Positions 9,375 to 19,503 are shown, numbered from the stretch's first letter. The stretch is DNA of 64,000 nt from Stutzerimonas chloritidismutans AW-1 (GCF_000495915.1 NZ_AOFQ01000056.1:59766-123765); one strand, 5' to 3'. The notes: generated from the sequence alone by a model not told the origin. Program-made: numbers and translations.

Positions 9375-11536
9375 AAGCGGATCACGCCGCCGTCCGCAAG
9401 CAATGCGGTGATCTGCGCCGCCGGCAGCGGGCGTGAGAGCAGGTAGCCCTGGAACTCGTCGCAACCGTTGCGACGCAGGAAATCGAACTGCGCGGCGTTC
9501 TCGACCCCTTCGGCCACCACTGTCTTGTGCAGGCTCTTGCCCAGCGAAATGGCGGCACGAGCGATCATCGCCACTTCCTCCTCCTGTTCGAGCCCGGTGA
9601 CCAGCGATCGATCGATCTTGATGATGTCCAGCGGAAAACGCCGCAGATAGCTGAGCGCCGAGTAGCCGGTACCGAAATCGTCCATCGCCAAGCGAAAGCC
9701 CCGCGCCTTGAACTCGGCCAGGATGGAAACCGCACGGGTGCCGTCTCCAAGGAATACCGTTTCGGTGATTTCCAGCTCCACCTGGGTCGGCGGCAGCCCT
9801 ATTTCGTCGAGCACCGCGAGGATGCGTTCGACCACATCGTCGCCAAGAAACAGCAGCGGTGACAGGTTCACCGCAATCAGCAGCGGTGTGGCACGCCCCT
9901 CGTTCCACTGCCGAGCATCGGTGAAGGCGCGGCGCAGGATGGCCAGGGTCAGCGGCATGATCAGCCCGCTCTCTTCGGCCACCGGGATGAAACGATCCGG
10001 CCCTATGACCCCCAGCTCCGCGTGGGTCCAACGCGCCAGCGCCTCGACACCGACAATCCGCCGCGTCGCATCGACCTTCGGCTGGTAGTGCACCGACAAC
10101 TCGTTGCGCTCCAGCGCCACGCGCATGGCGGCTTCGAGATTCAGACGCTCATCGGCGATCCGGTTGAGATCGTGGGTGAAGAACTGGAAATTGTTGCGCC
10201 CACGCTTCTTCGCCGCGTACATGGCGATATCGGCGTGTTTGAGCAAGCTTTGCGCATCCTCGCCGTCGTCGGGGAACATCGCCACACCCAGGCTGGCCCC
10301 GACCTGAAACTCGCGACCGGCGAGCATGACCGGCCGGCGGATTTCGTTCAGCACACGCTCCAATAGCGAGATCACTGTGCTGATGCGGTAGTGATCGCTG
10401 AGCACCAGCACGAATTCATCCCCACCGACCCGCGCCACGGTGTCGGAGCTGCGCAGGCTACCGGCCAGCCGCGCCGCAATACTCTTGAGCAGCTCGTCAC
10501 CAGCGACATGCCCGAGGCCGTCGTTGATGAACTTGAAGTTGTCCAGGTCGATGAATACCAGCGTCAGGTAGTAGCCCAGGCGAGCCGCACGGGCCAGGCC
10601 CTGCTCGATGCGGTCGTTGAGCAGGATGCGATTGGGCAGGCCGGTCAGCAGATCATGGTTGGCCTGACGTTCGAGCTGCTGTTGATAATGCTTGCGCTCG
10701 GAGATGTCCTGCACGGTGCCTTCGTAGCAGATGAACTCGCCGCTAGCGCCTCGCACCACGTGCGCGTTCTCGGATATCCAGATGCGTGTGCCGTCGCGCC
10801 GATAGACCTCGGACTCGAAGTTGAGCACCTCGCCCTGCTGCTCCATCAGCTGGCAGAACACTTCGCGACGCCCACCCTCGACGTACAGGCGACGCTCTAT
10901 GTCAGCGAGATCGGCCACCAGCTCGGACGCACTGTCGTATCCGTAAATGCGCGCCAACGCAGGATTCGCGGCCAGATAGCGGCCATCGCGGGTGGACTGG
11001 AAAATGCCCTCCGAAGCGTTCTCGAAGATGCTGCGATAACGCAGTTCGGCCTGCTCCAGCGCTTCGAGCACGGCCTTCTGGGCGGTGATGTCCTCGATGA
11101 AGCCCTCCACCACGATCTCGCCCTGCTCATCGGGCACCGCGACGCCCCGCTCGATGACCCACTTGAGGTTCCCCGCAGCGGTGCGGATCCGGTAATGCAC
11201 GGTGAATCGCCCCATTCCGGCGACAGCATTATCGATGCAGCGGCGGACGCGAAGCCGGTCATCCGGATGGGTGATCCGGTCCCATGAGATGCCGTTGTCG
11301 TCGACCAGATCCGCAGCACTGTAGCCGCACAAGCCTTGCGAGCCCTGACTGACGAAGATCATCGTCCAGGGCGCGTCGTTGCGGCAGCGGTAGGCCATGC
11401 CTTCGAGGTTGTTGACCAGCGTGTCGAGCACACGCGAGCGGTCCAGCACCTCACAGGTGAGCAGACTGCTCCGGCGGTTGGTTCTGGCAGAGAGTTCTTG
11501 GGTCATTGATCTGGGCTTGAAGTGGTTATCCTGCAT
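9371..11536 (-). CDS. PAS-GGDEF-EAL cyclic-di-GMP signalling protein
   Basis: A protein of about 721 residues. Two PAS/PAC modules (about 40-165 and 170-285, the second with 'YRSIFENASEGIFQST') precede a GGDEF domain (about 300-450) with an intact 'VARVGGDEFVLVLS', then an EAL domain (465-705) with 'VEALARWTH' and 'DDFGTGYSALSYLRRFPLD'. Both catalytic signatures are complete, so it could make or break cyclic-di-GMP. No membrane segment is seen, so it is probably cytosolic. The start is uncertain: the frame is open to 11683, and ATGs at 11536 and 11506 are both possible; none has a strong ribosome site. Confidence 0.9.
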   Translation of the reverse strand: MQDNHFKPRSMTQELSARTNRRSSLLTCEVLDRSRVLDTLVNNLEGMAYRCRNDAPWTMIFVSQGSQGLCGYSAADLVDDNGISWDRITHPDDRLRVRRCIDNAVAGMGRFTVHYRIRTAAGNLKWVIERGVAVPDEQGEIVVEGFIEDITAQKAVLEALEQAELRYRSIFENASEGIFQSTRDGRYLAANPALARIYGYDSASELVADLADIERRLYVEGGRREVFCQLMEQQGEVLNFESEVYRRDGTRIWISENAHVVRGASGEFICYEGTVQDISERKHYQQQLERQANHDLLTGLPNRILLNDRIEQGLARAARLGYYLTLVFIDLDNFKFINDGLGHVAGDELLKSIAARLAGSLRSSDTVARVGGDEFVLVLSDHYRISTVISLLERVLNEIRRPVMLAGREFQVGASLGVAMFPDDGEDAQSLLKHADIAMYAAKKRGRNNFQFFTHDLNRIADERLNLEAAMRVALERNELSVHYQPKVDATRRIVGVEALARWTHAELGVIGPDRFIPVAEESGLIMPLTLAILRRAFTDARQWNEGRATPLLIAVNLSPLLFLGDDVVERILAVLDEIGLPPTQVELEITETVFLGDGTRAVSILAEFKARGFRLAMDDFGTGYSALSYLRRFPLDIIKIDRSLVTGLEQEEEVAMIARAAISLGKSLHKTVVAEGVENAAQFDFLRRNGCDEFQGYLLSRPLPAAQITALLADGGVIRF

Positions 11537-11790
11537 GACCCGGAGCCGCGACAATGTTGAGGCTGTCGCCCGGAGGTCTGCAGGAAAGGCAGAAAACCGA
11601 TGCGCAGCAAGAAACGCTCCATTGATGGCACATGGCCACCCGTCGAGCCCTCGTCCCGCCTCCGGCCAGGAACCGCGCACCATAATGTGACGTACCGGTC
11701 ACAGCCGAGCCCCATTTCAGGGCACCGTATCGCTTCATACCGCTCTGCCATGGTGCCCGCTATTAGGGACAGCTCGCCGCGCATATCGGA

Positions 11791-13020
11791 TCAGTACTGC
11801 ACGTCGCCGCTTCTGGAACGCCCAGAACTGCCCTCCTTCGCCGGCTCGCTGCGCTGCAGTGCTGCTGGCAAAAGAAGCGCAGTCACGCCAGCGGCCAGCG
11901 CCGCAAGCAACACGACGGGGCCGGCGGCGTTCCAACCGAAAGCCGCGGTCACGCCGCCGACCACTACCGGGCCCAGCAGTTGTCCCAGATTGCTGCCCTG
12001 CATCATCAGGCCGACAGCAATTGGAACGAGGAAGGTCTCCCGCGCAGCCAACGGTGCGGATGCCAGCAGCGTGGCCGGGATCAACCCACCCACGGCTGAA
12101 AACAGCAGGCACAGCAGGAAGGTCGCCTGCGGTTCGAACCAGCCCAGGAATATGCCTATCCCGGACGCCCCCATGACGCCGCTGGCAAACAGGATCAGCG
12201 AACCACGCCCGGCGCCGCGCGTGAGCAGATAGCCAGCAGCAAGGTTGCCGCTGACATTGACCACACTGGCCAGTGCGCTCAACAGCCCCGCACTCCGATA
12301 TGAAATATCCATACGCTCCATCAGCAGAACCGGCAGAAAGCTGAACAGGGCGAAGAACATCAGGCTGTACAGCGCGAAACCAACCGCCAGCAAAACGCTG
12401 GCTCGGGAAAACAGCACGCGCCGAATATTTCCCAGTAGCCGTCCGGGTATGCCAGACGAAACGCCAGCGGGTATGCAGCAGCCCACCGCCACCGCGGCGA
12501 TTACCGCCAGCGCCGAACCCGACCACCACAACCCCTGCCATGTCTGGAACAGCGGCCCGGCGACCATGGCCAGCGCCATCCCGCTCGGCATGAAGCAACT
12601 CCACAGCGAGTAGGCGCTGTCCCGCGCAGCGCCGGTCGTCAGGCGTTCCAGAATCGCCGGCCCGGCGACGATGATGAGCAGGAATCCGAGTCCTTCCAGC
12701 AGCCGGGAAATCAGCAGCAGCGCGAATGACGGCGCGGCGGCGCCCGCGACGCCGGCAACCGCGGTTACCCCGAGCCCCAACAGCAGGGCCCGCCGATCTC
12801 CGACTGCCGCCACCACCGCACCGGCCGCCGCTCCCCCGAGCAAGCCGAGCACCGCGAATATGCCGGTCAGCCAGCCGGCTCCGGCGAGATCGACCCCAAG
12901 GTCCGCCTGTAGCAACGGTGTGGCAATGGCAGCCTTGCCCAAATGCAGAGCCGCCACGACTCCGCAGCCGAGCACGACCCAGACGACCAGCCTCGCGCGG
13001 AGCTGCCGGGCGACATTCAT
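11791..13020 (-). CDS. MFS transporter
   Basis: A 409-residue protein with about 12 hydrophobic segments. The MFS signature between segments 2 and 3 is recognisable in '[19 protein letters not shown]', and '[20 protein letters not shown]' resembles segment 4 of the cyanate/nitroimidazole (CynX/NimT) branch. The substrate is not identifiable. Its start overlaps the wrbA stop as ATGA (13017-13020), so it is coupled to wrbA and may export or import a compound connected with quinone stress; that link is inference. Confidence 0.88.
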   Translation of the reverse strand: MNVARQLRARLVVWVVLGCGVVAALHLGKAAIATPLLQADLGVDLAGAGWLTGIFAVLGLLGGAAAGAVVAAVGDRRALLLGLGVTAVAGVAGAAAPSFALLLISRLLEGLGFLLIIVAGPAILERLTTGAARDSAYSLWSCFMPSGMALAMVAGPLFQTWQGLWWSGSALAVIAAVAVGCCIPAGVSSGIPGRLLGNIRRVLFSRASVLLAVGFALYSLMFFALFSFLPVLLMERMDISYRSAGLLSALASVVNVSGNLAAGYLLTRGAGRGSLILFASGVMGASGIGIFLGWFEPQATFLLCLLFSAVGGLIPATLLASAPLAARETFLVPIAVGLMMQGSNLGQLLGPVVVGGVTAAFGWNAAGPVVLLAALAAGVTALLLPAALQRSEPAKEGSSGRSRSGDVQY

Positions 13021-13643
13021 TCCGGCACCCCGACCGGATTGGCGGCGAGTGCGGCGGCCACGCGAGCGACGTGCCAGCCCTGGTAACGGGCGCCCTGCAG
13101 TTCATTTTCGCTCGGCTGGCGGTCACCGCCGCTGCCGTCATCGGCCAGTGTCGAGGCGCCATAGGGCGTGCCACCGGTTATGGCATCCATCCGCAGCTGC
13201 CCCTTGAAGCTGTACGGCAGCCCGACCACAACCATCCCCAGATGAAGCAGTACGGTGTGCGTCGCCAGAATCGTGCTCTCCTGGCCCCCGTGCTGGCTGC
13301 CAGTCGAGGTGAACACGCTGCCCACCTTGCCGACCAGCCGGTCCTCGGCCCACAGCCCGCCACATCGATCGAGGAAGTTCTTCATCTGCGCGGCCATGTT
13401 GCCGAAACGCGTCGGCGTGCCGATCACGATGGCGTCGTAGTTCGGCAGTTCCGCCACGGTCGCCGTATCCGCGGGCTGGTCCATCTTGTACCCCGCATTC
13501 TGCGCGACCTCGTGCGGAACGAGTTCGGGCACCCGTTTGACGTCTGCCAACGCGCCCGCTTCGCGTGCGCCCTCGGCGACGGCATCGGCAAGTGCTTCGA
13601 CATGCCCATAGGATGAGTAATAGAGCACCAGTACGTTCGTCAT
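13017..13643 (-). CDS. wrbA: NAD(P)H:quinone oxidoreductase WrbA (type IV)
   Basis: A 208-residue flavodoxin-fold protein. The FMN phosphate loop is near the N-terminus ([21 protein letters not shown]), and '[23 protein letters not shown]' with '[17 protein letters not shown]' are typical of WrbA. It performs two-electron reduction of quinones with NAD(P)H, avoiding semiquinones. It is divergent from a LysR gene, which is a likely regulator, and precedes the MFS gene in one operon. The ATG has GGAGGAC upstream. Confidence 0.93.
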   Translation of the reverse strand: MTNVLVLYYSSYGHVEALADAVAEGAREAGALADVKRVPELVPHEVAQNAGYKMDQPADTATVAELPNYDAIVIGTPTRFGNMAAQMKNFLDRCGGLWAEDRLVGKVGSVFTSTGSQHGGQESTILATHTVLLHLGMVVVGLPYSFKGQLRMDAITGGTPYGASTLADDGSGGDRQPSENELQGARYQGWHVARVAAALAANPVGVPE

Positions 13644-13744
13644 TGCTGCAGTCCTCCGATGGCATTGACTGGAGCCAGGCTAATGACTAAAAACGCTCTC
13701 GCGGAGTGATTAAATTTCGATCAACTCGATCTATGGAGCAGATC

Positions 13745-14653
13745 ATGCTCGATGGCATGACACTGGATCAGATTCGTACGTTCGTAACTGTGGCCGACAG
13801 CGGCAGCTTTCGATCCGGCGCGGCACGGCTGCTGCGCGTGCAATCGGCCATCAGCCATGCCATCGCGAACCTGGAGACAGAGCTGGGCCTGCAGCTGTTC
13901 GATCGCAGCGGCTACCGCCCCGTCCTCACTCAGGAAGGTCAGGCACTGCTGGCCCACGCACGCGACATCCTGCTGCGCGCCGATGCCATGCGTGCTCGGG
14001 CGCGGGCGCTGGGTGCGGGTGTCGAGCTGGAACTGACCCTGGTGGTGGATACGCTGTTTCCGATCGAATCGGTGGCGCTCGCCATTACCCGGGCCAGCGT
14101 CGACTTTCCTTCCACCAGCTTTCGCCTGGAGTCACAGGCCCTGGGTGGCCCCATCGCAGCGCTGGATGAGAGGCGCTGCACGCTCGCGATCATCGTCGGC
14201 GAGGATTTTCGCAATCCCCGGCTGGCGCTGGAGGCGATTGGCTCGATTGCGCAGATTGCCGTCGTACGCAGCGATCATCCGCTGGCCGAACTCGGCAGCC
14301 GTGAGCCACTCGGCGTGCCGGATCTCGCCGGCCATCTGCAGATCGTGCTTGCCGATCCCACGCCACTCTCCGAGGGCCGCTCATTCGGCGTTCTGTCGCC
14401 CTTCACCTGTCGGGTGAATACCCAGGAAGCGAAGGTCGCACTGATCCGCGCCGGACTCGGCTGGGGACGGCTCCCGGCATGGCTGGTTGAGGAGGATCTG
14501 ACTTCAGGGCGGCTGGCGCGCGTCGCCATTCCCGACCTTGGCAGAAACAGCGAGGTGCAATCCGAAGCCTACCTCGCGCACCGCCTGGATGAGCCACTCG
14601 GGCCTGTGGCACAGGCGTTCCGCCGCGCCTTGCTCGAGCAAGCCGGCATCTAG
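13745..14653 (+). CDS. LysR family transcriptional regulator
   Basis: A regulator of about 302 residues. The N-terminal winged helix-turn-helix reads 'LDQIRTFVTVADSGSFRSGA' and continues 'RVQSAISHAIANLETELG', the LysR recognition helix region. The effector domain follows from residue 90. The ATG at 13745 was chosen because GGAG sits 6 bases upstream; frames to 13706 or 13733 add residues atypical for the family. Divergent from wrbA with about 100 bases between, which fits LysR control of the wrbA-MFS pair. Confidence 0.9.
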   Translation: MLDGMTLDQIRTFVTVADSGSFRSGAARLLRVQSAISHAIANLETELGLQLFDRSGYRPVLTQEGQALLAHARDILLRADAMRARARALGAGVELELTLVVDTLFPIESVALAITRASVDFPSTSFRLESQALGGPIAALDERRCTLAIIVGEDFRNPRLALEAIGSIAQIAVVRSDHPLAELGSREPLGVPDLAGHLQIVLADPTPLSEGRSFGVLSPFTCRVNTQEAKVALIRAGLGWGRLPAWLVEEDLTSGRLARVAIPDLGRNSEVQSEAYLAHRLDEPLGPVAQAFRRALLEQAGI

Positions 14654-14754
14654 CCTCACGAGAGCGCTGGCAATTTTATCCAGACGAGCAGCGCTCAGTA
14701 GCCGCTGCCCGCGTATTGCCGAGGCCCCTTCGCGAGCGGGCACATCGTCGGCAG

Positions 14755-15801
14755 CTACAGGACGTCGGTTACGGCCGCACGTATGTCATCGGCCAGCTGG
14801 CGTACCCGCGCTTCGCTGGTGTCCCATGAGCACATGAAGCGCGCACCGCCGACGCCGATGAAGGTGTAGAACATCCAGCCGCGGTTCCTGAGCGCCTCCA
14901 GTGCCGATGGCGGCAGGCTGACGAAGACACCATTGGCCTGCACCGGAAACATCAGCTCGACCCCAGGCAACGGTTGAATCGACTCGGCCAGCAGCTGGGC
15001 ACAACGGTTGGCGTGTTCGGCGTATCTCAGCCAGGCGCCGTTTTCCAGAAGCCCGACCCACGGTGCCGACAGAAATCGCATCTTGGAGGCAAGCTGGCCA
15101 GCCTGCTTGCAGCGGTACTCGAAATCGGTGGCCAGTTCGCGATTGAAGAACAGGATGGCCTCGCCGACCGCCATGCCGTTCTTGGTGCCACCGAAACAGA
15201 GCACATCGACGCCGGCTTTCCAGCTCAGTTCGGCGGGCGACATGCCCAGGTGAGCGCAGGCATTGGCAAAGCGCGCGCCGTCCATGTGCAGGTGCAGCCC
15301 GAGGTCCTTGCAGGTGTCGCTGATGGCACGCAGCTCGGCGGGCTGGTAGACGGTACCGACTTCCGTGGCCTGGGTCAGGCTGACCACGCGTGGCTTGGGG
15401 TAATGGATGTCCTTGCGCTTCAGCGCGATCTCGCGAATGGCAGCAGGCGTCAGCTTGCCCTGCTCGGTCCTGCCGAGCAGCAGCTTGGAGCCGTTGGAGA
15501 AGAACTCCGGCGCGCCGCATTCGTCCGTCTCGACGTGGGCGATGTCGGCGCAGATCACGCTGTGGTAGCTCTGGCAAAGGGACGACAACGCCAGGGAATT
15601 GGCCGCTGTACCGTTGAAGGCGAAGAACACCTCGCAGTCGGTCTCGAACAGTGCGCGGAAGTGATCAGCCGCGCGGGCTGTCCATTGGTCGTCGCCGTAC
15701 GCCCTGTCGTGGCCTTGGTTCGCCCTCGCCATGGCTTCCCAGGCTTCAGGGCAGATGCCGGAATAGTTGTCGCTGGCAAATTGCTGCTTGTCGGTCGTCA
15801 T
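14755..15801 (-). CDS. ltaE: Low-specificity L-threonine aldolase
   Basis: A 348-residue PLP-dependent fold type I enzyme cleaving L-threonine/allo-threonine to glycine and acetaldehyde. 'FASDNYSGICPEAWEAM' is the typical N-terminus; 'HMDGARFANACAHLG' and the PLP lysine in 'LCFGGTKNGMAVGEA' are characteristic. Start at ATG 15801, with GAGG upstream; the frame to 15867 adds 22 unrelated residues. Monocistronic by position. Confidence 0.93.
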   Translation of the reverse strand: MTTDKQQFASDNYSGICPEAWEAMARANQGHDRAYGDDQWTARAADHFRALFETDCEVFFAFNGTAANSLALSSLCQSYHSVICADIAHVETDECGAPEFFSNGSKLLLGRTEQGKLTPAAIREIALKRKDIHYPKPRVVSLTQATEVGTVYQPAELRAISDTCKDLGLHLHMDGARFANACAHLGMSPAELSWKAGVDVLCFGGTKNGMAVGEAILFFNRELATDFEYRCKQAGQLASKMRFLSAPWVGLLENGAWLRYAEHANRCAQLLAESIQPLPGVELMFPVQANGVFVSLPPSALEALRNRGWMFYTFIGVGGARFMCSWDTSEARVRQLADDIRAAVTDVL

Positions 15802-16154
15802 CAAATCCTCGTTATGGCATTGCCGGGCGGTTGGTGGCTGCACGTTACGTTGTAGAAGCCCGGACACGCGAGCGCAAACGGAGTGTCAGGCGAGCATGTA
15901 CGGGGTGATGCCGGCGCCGCCCCGCCCCGCCCTCGTCAGCCTCCACGCAACGTCTTAGCACAGCGAAGCGCCCAGCGCGGATATCACGGCGGCACATTTC
16001 ACGGTCGCCCACAGGGAAATTCAGTAACGCTGTGGCACCCTGCAGCGCGTGTTCTGAAAACCACGGCACGCTGAATCCCATCTAGTCTTTGACGACGCGC
16101 TGCGGCGAATCGAAAAGCGTCGTGCCCCACCCATCTCACCAACCAGGAGGGTTC
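15802..16154. other. Intergenic region between ltaE and the PEP mutase-like gene
   Basis: A 353-base divergent intergenic region. It should hold both promoters. I see no convincing -10/-35 pair, RNA gene or repeat, apart from the ribosome site AGGAGG before 16155. Confidence 0.4.
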
Positions 16155-16991
16155 ATGGTCCATCCCAGTGTGTCGCAAAAACGTGCTGCCTTTCGTGCGC
16201 TGCACCAGTCCGGCTGCTTTGTCCTGCCCAACCCATGGGACGCCGGCAGCGCGAGCGTCCTCGCAGGCCTCGGTTTCAAGGCGCTGGCTACGACCAGCTC
16301 CGGCTACGCCTGGTCGTGTGCCCGCGCCGACGGTCAGATGCCGCGGGACGAGGTCCTGGCCCATATGCGCTACATGGTCCAAGCCACCCATCTGCCGGTG
16401 ATCGCCGATTTCGAGAGTGGCTACGCCGATACGCCCGACGGCGTGGCCGAAAGCGTGCACATGGCGGTCGGAACCGGCGTCGCGGGTATTTCCATCGAGG
16501 ACTCCACAGGTGACCCGCGCGAGCCGTTGCGCGAGCTTGCCGAGGCCACCGAACGAATGTGCGCCGCGCGTGAGGCGATCGACGCTACCGGAGGCGAAAC
16601 ACTGCTGATTGGCCGCGCCGAGAACTTCTTCGTCGATCGGCCTGATCTCGACGACACCCTTGCACGCCTGAAAGCCTATGCCGATGCAGGCGCCGACTGC
16701 CTGTACGCACCAGGCCTGAGAACCCGCGAGCAGATCAGCGCCGTCATCGCGGCAGCCTCGCCAAAGCCGGTCAATGTGCTGATTGGCTGGAACAGCGACC
16801 TGACCGTGCAGGACCTCGCCGACCTAGGCGTCAGACGCATCAGCGTCGGCGGCGCATTGGCCAGAGCGGCGTGGGCCGGTTTTCTGCAGGCGGCACGGTC
16901 CATCGCCGAGCATGGACGATTCGATGGTTTTGCCAACGCAGCCTCTGGAGCGGAGCTCGACGCGCTGTTTGGCAAATGCGAGAGGCCATAG
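16155..16991 (+). CDS. Isocitrate lyase / PEP mutase family protein
   Basis: A 278-residue TIM-barrel protein. It starts VHPSVSQKRAAFRALHQSG and contains 'FVLPNPWDAGSASVLAGLG', 'VIADFESGYADTPDGV' (metal-binding Asp/Glu region) and 'GISIEDSTGDPREPL', all typical of the oxaloacetate decarboxylase/methylisocitrate lyase-like subgroup. The characteristic lyase 'KKCGH' motif is not present, so the reaction is probably not isocitrate cleavage. AGGAGGGTTC before the ATG at 16155 fixes the start. Next on the right is the 3' end of the group II intron. Confidence 0.88.
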   Translation: MVHPSVSQKRAAFRALHQSGCFVLPNPWDAGSASVLAGLGFKALATTSSGYAWSCARADGQMPRDEVLAHMRYMVQATHLPVIADFESGYADTPDGVAESVHMAVGTGVAGISIEDSTGDPREPLRELAEATERMCAAREAIDATGGETLLIGRAENFFVDRPDLDDTLARLKAYADAGADCLYAPGLRTREQISAVIAAASPKPVNVLIGWNSDLTVQDLADLGVRRISVGGALARAAWAGFLQAARSIAEHGRFDGFANAASGAELDALFGKCERP

Positions 16992-17064
16992 GATTCCGCC
17001 GAAACGGGTCGCCGACGGGGATTGGATAGTGCAGGGTTCACCAATCACATCGCTATTCGACAGG

Positions 17065-18987
17065 ATCGGGTAGGAGGCGGCCTCACGGCCGCCGTCCTCC
17101 CACACCACCGTGCGTACGGTTCCGTACACGGCGGTTCAGGCCATGCGGTTAAGCCGATTGATCGTATCCAGTATCGAGACCAGTCCAAGTCTGTCCCATA
17201 GCTTCTTCGGCAGCGCCTGATTCATATGCGGCGCTCCTGAGTTCCACCACGGGCCTCGGCCATTGAAGGCCGACTTGCAGGCACGCTCCTCGCTCAATCC
17301 CAGGCGCATCAGGTTGCGCGCCCTCGTAGAGGGCTGCTTCCATTGCCGCCAGATGACACAGCGAAGTTTGTGCCTGACCCAGCCATCCAGCTCTTCCAGT
17401 GGACGCTTGCTCTGGCTGAGCTTGAAGTAGCCTGCCCAGCCTCGCAGCACCGGGTTTACCCGCTCGATGACATTCGCCATCTTGTGGCCCCGCACCCCTC
17501 GCAGCAGTTCCCTGAGACGGTCGCGCACACGGCGCAGGCTCATGGTTGCCACTCGCAGTCTAGGCAGCGAGTGCCAACTCATCCCATACCCCAGGTAGTC
17601 GCATTTCCACGACCCAGCCACGCGACTCTTGTCCCGATTCAGTCTCAGTTTCAGACGGTGATTCAGGAACCGCTCGACACTGGCCAGCACTCGTTCGCCA
17701 GCACGCGGACTACGGACATAAATGTTCGCGTCATCGGCATAGCGCACGAAGCGATGGCCTCGCCGCTCCAACTCACGGTCGAGTTCATCGAGCAGGATGT
17801 TCGACAGCAGCGGCGAAAGCGGGCCGCCTTGCGGCGCCCCCTCCTGCCGATGGCTGACAACCCCGTCCGACATGACGCCCGCTTCGAGGTAACGGCGGAT
17901 GAGTCTGAGCACCTGTTTGTCTTCGACATGGCGCTCAACACAGAACATCAGGATGTCGTGGTTGACCCGATCAAAGAACTTCTCCAGATCGAGTTCCACG
18001 CAACACCTATGACCCGCCGCCACATGGGTGCGGGCCATCTCGACAGCCTGGTGAGCGCTTCTGCCCGGACGGAAGCCGTAGCTATAGTCCGAGAACAGCG
18101 GATCGAAGATCGGCGTGAGCTGTTGCAGCAGGGCTTGCTGGATCAGGCGATCCACGACACTGGGAATGCCCAGTTGCCGCATACCGCCCTGCGGTTTGGG
18201 AATTTCGACCGCCCGCACTGCCTGGGGATGGTATTCACCTGCCAGCAGCCTGACCTTCAGGATGGGCCAATACTGTTTCACGTAGCCTGCCAAGTCGGCG
18301 ACCGTCATGCCATCGGCACCCGGCGCCCCCTTGTTGCTGACCACGCGCTGATACGCACGCTTGAGATTCGCCGGTGCAAGCACCCGCTCCATCAGCGTGT
18401 CCGGCTCCGCGTTCATCCACGTCACCGACGCCGCCGATACCTCTGCGCTGTCAGGCGTCATCCTCGGCCTCTGGCCGGGACTCGGGGTGACAGTCTTCTC
18501 TTGGAGAAATTTCTGCATTTCGGTTATCGACGAGACGCTGACGCCTACTGGCGGCATGACCTGTTCGGCCCTTGATGGCGTGGTTGACCGCCACTTACTA
18601 CGGCCTCGGCTGACTTCTGCACGCCCATCCCGTCGCCTCTCGACAATCGGTAGCACAATGGCAAGCGTACAGATCTCCCAGGGTAATTCGCGCGACCTTC
18701 CTGCTTATGCCTGTCGGATCTACGTCGCAGCGTTCCGTGCAAGTATCGGGCTTTGGCGATTATGGCCACCTCACCCCGCTGCGCCGCCTCATCCGCTTCC
18801 TGTTCGTCAGGCCAGCATTTTGCCTCGGGCTTCCTTCAGATTCGCAGTCGCCCGCGACACCCTTGCCTTCAGCTAACACTTCCCCTTGCCGGGTGTGTAG
18901 AGGACTTTCACCTCCAAGTCGCCAGGCTCACCACCACAGTGAACCCGACAGCGCCAGTCACGGCGCTACGCGCCATGCCTGGCGCAC
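17065..18987 (-). mobile_element. Group II intron, class C (IIC), complete
   Basis: Read on the minus strand, the element begins GTGCG at 18987, the consensus 5' end of group II introns. It encodes a reverse transcriptase, then folds into domain V (17104-17135, a stem ACCGCCGTG/CACGGTGGT with inner TACG-CGTA and a GAAC loop) and domain VI (about 17067-17100, stem GGAGGCGG/CCGCCTCC type with bulged A), ending ..CCCGAT at 17065. It lies three bases after the U-run of an intrinsic terminator, the preferred target of class C introns. Length is about 1.92 kb. The 3' boundary could be off by one or two bases. Confidence 0.88.
17136..18557 (-). CDS. ltrA: Group II intron reverse transcriptase/maturase
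   Basis: A protein of about 473 residues. The fingers-palm RT domain includes 'ELDLEKFFDRVNHDIL', 'GAPQGGPLSPLLSNILLDELD' and the catalytic 'FVRYADDANIYVRS', so polymerase residues are intact. The maturase (X) domain follows: 'VIERVNPVLRGWAGYFKLS' and 'RRKLR'-like 'VRHKLRCVIWRQWKQP'. No HNH endonuclease domain is present, as expected for class C. The start is uncertain: the frame is open to a GTG at 18656, and I use the ATG at 18557, which follows an AACAGG. Confidence 0.92.
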   Translation of the reverse strand: MPPVGVSVSSITEMQKFLQEKTVTPSPGQRPRMTPDSAEVSAASVTWMNAEPDTLMERVLAPANLKRAYQRVVSNKGAPGADGMTVADLAGYVKQYWPILKVRLLAGEYHPQAVRAVEIPKPQGGMRQLGIPSVVDRLIQQALLQQLTPIFDPLFSDYSYGFRPGRSAHQAVEMARTHVAAGHRCCVELDLEKFFDRVNHDILMFCVERHVEDKQVLRLIRRYLEAGVMSDGVVSHRQEGAPQGGPLSPLLSNILLDELDRELERRGHRFVRYADDANIYVRSPRAGERVLASVERFLNHRLKLRLNRDKSRVAGSWKCDYLGYGMSWHSLPRLRVATMSLRRVRDRLRELLRGVRGHKMANVIERVNPVLRGWAGYFKLSQSKRPLEELDGWVRHKLRCVIWRQWKQPSTRARNLMRLGLSEERACKSAFNGRGPWWNSGAPHMNQALPKKLWDRLGLVSILDTINRLNRMA

Positions 18988-18990
18988 CAC

Positions 18991-19015
18991 AAAAAAAGCT
19001 GCCCTTGGGCAGCTT
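18991..19015 (-). terminator. Intrinsic terminator of the tRNA-Val/tRNA-Asp operon
   Basis: On the minus strand AAGCTGCC-CAAG-GGCAGCTT is followed by seven T. It lies 42 bases past tRNA-Asp and ends three bases before the first base of the group II intron, so it doubles as the intron's target structure. Confidence 0.88.
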
Positions 19016-19056
19016 CTCTTGTCTCATCACTTCTAAAGGAAGTGAGCGGAGGGATA

Positions 19057-19133
19057 TGGCGCAGCGGACGGGACTCGAACCCGCGACCCCCGGCGTGACA
19101 GGCCGGTATTCTAACCGACTGAACTACCGCTGC
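19057..19133 (-). tRNA. tRNA-Asp (GTC)
   Basis: A 77-nt cloverleaf including encoded CCA. Acceptor GCAGCGG pairs with CCGCTGC, discriminator G73. The anticodon stem CCGGC/GCCGG closes the loop CTGTCAC, giving anticodon GTC. The T arm carries GGTTCGAGTCC. It is downstream of tRNA-Val in the same transcript. Confidence 0.96.
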
Positions 19134-19170
19134 GCGTCGGCCGGACTTTCGTCCGAAATCTCACAAAGGT

Positions 19171-19246
19171 TGGTGGCTGATGACGGGATCGAACCGCCGA
19201 CCCCCTGCGTGTGATGCAGGTGCTCTCCCAGCTGAGCTAATCAGCC
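19171..19246 (-). tRNA. tRNA-Val (CAC)
   Basis: A 76-nt cloverleaf with encoded CCA. Acceptor GGCTGAT pairs with ATCAGCC, discriminator A73. Stem CCTGC/GCAGG closes the loop ATCACAC: T33 then CAC, so the anticodon reads GTG valine codons. The loop base 32 is A, an uncommon but tolerated state. Confidence 0.93.
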
Positions 19247-19266
19247 GATCGCCTTGCGAGGCGCGC

Positions 19267-19295
19267 AATTTACTCAGCCCCCTACGCTAAGTCAA
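19267..19295 (-). promoter_or_regulatory. Sigma-70 promoter of the tRNA-Val/tRNA-Asp operon
   Basis: On the minus strand TTGACT (19290-19295), a 17-base spacer, and TAAATT (19267-19272). A GC-rich discriminator (GCGCGCC) follows, as usual for growth-rate-controlled stable RNA promoters. It lies about 20 bases upstream of tRNA-Val. Confidence 0.85.
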
Positions 19296-19503
19296 CAATA
19301 ACATTGAATTTTTTTTATGGAACCGTGGTCAACAGGAGCTGCCGCGTCACTTTGTAACCTTGGTCCTGCACCATCGATTCGCCAAGAGCACCTGTAAATT
19401 CGCTGCGGCGTCCGCGAAAGTGTTCTAAAAGTGCTGTATCGCCTGACAGAGGCAACCCGCGTACTAGGGAACCGAACAACAAAAGCGCCACGGAGTATTT
19501 CGC

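Noticed and set aside
17136..18656. Retron or diversity-generating reverse transcriptase
   Set aside because: The RT is followed by a maturase domain and group II intron domains V and VI; no template repeat or msr-msd pattern is seen.
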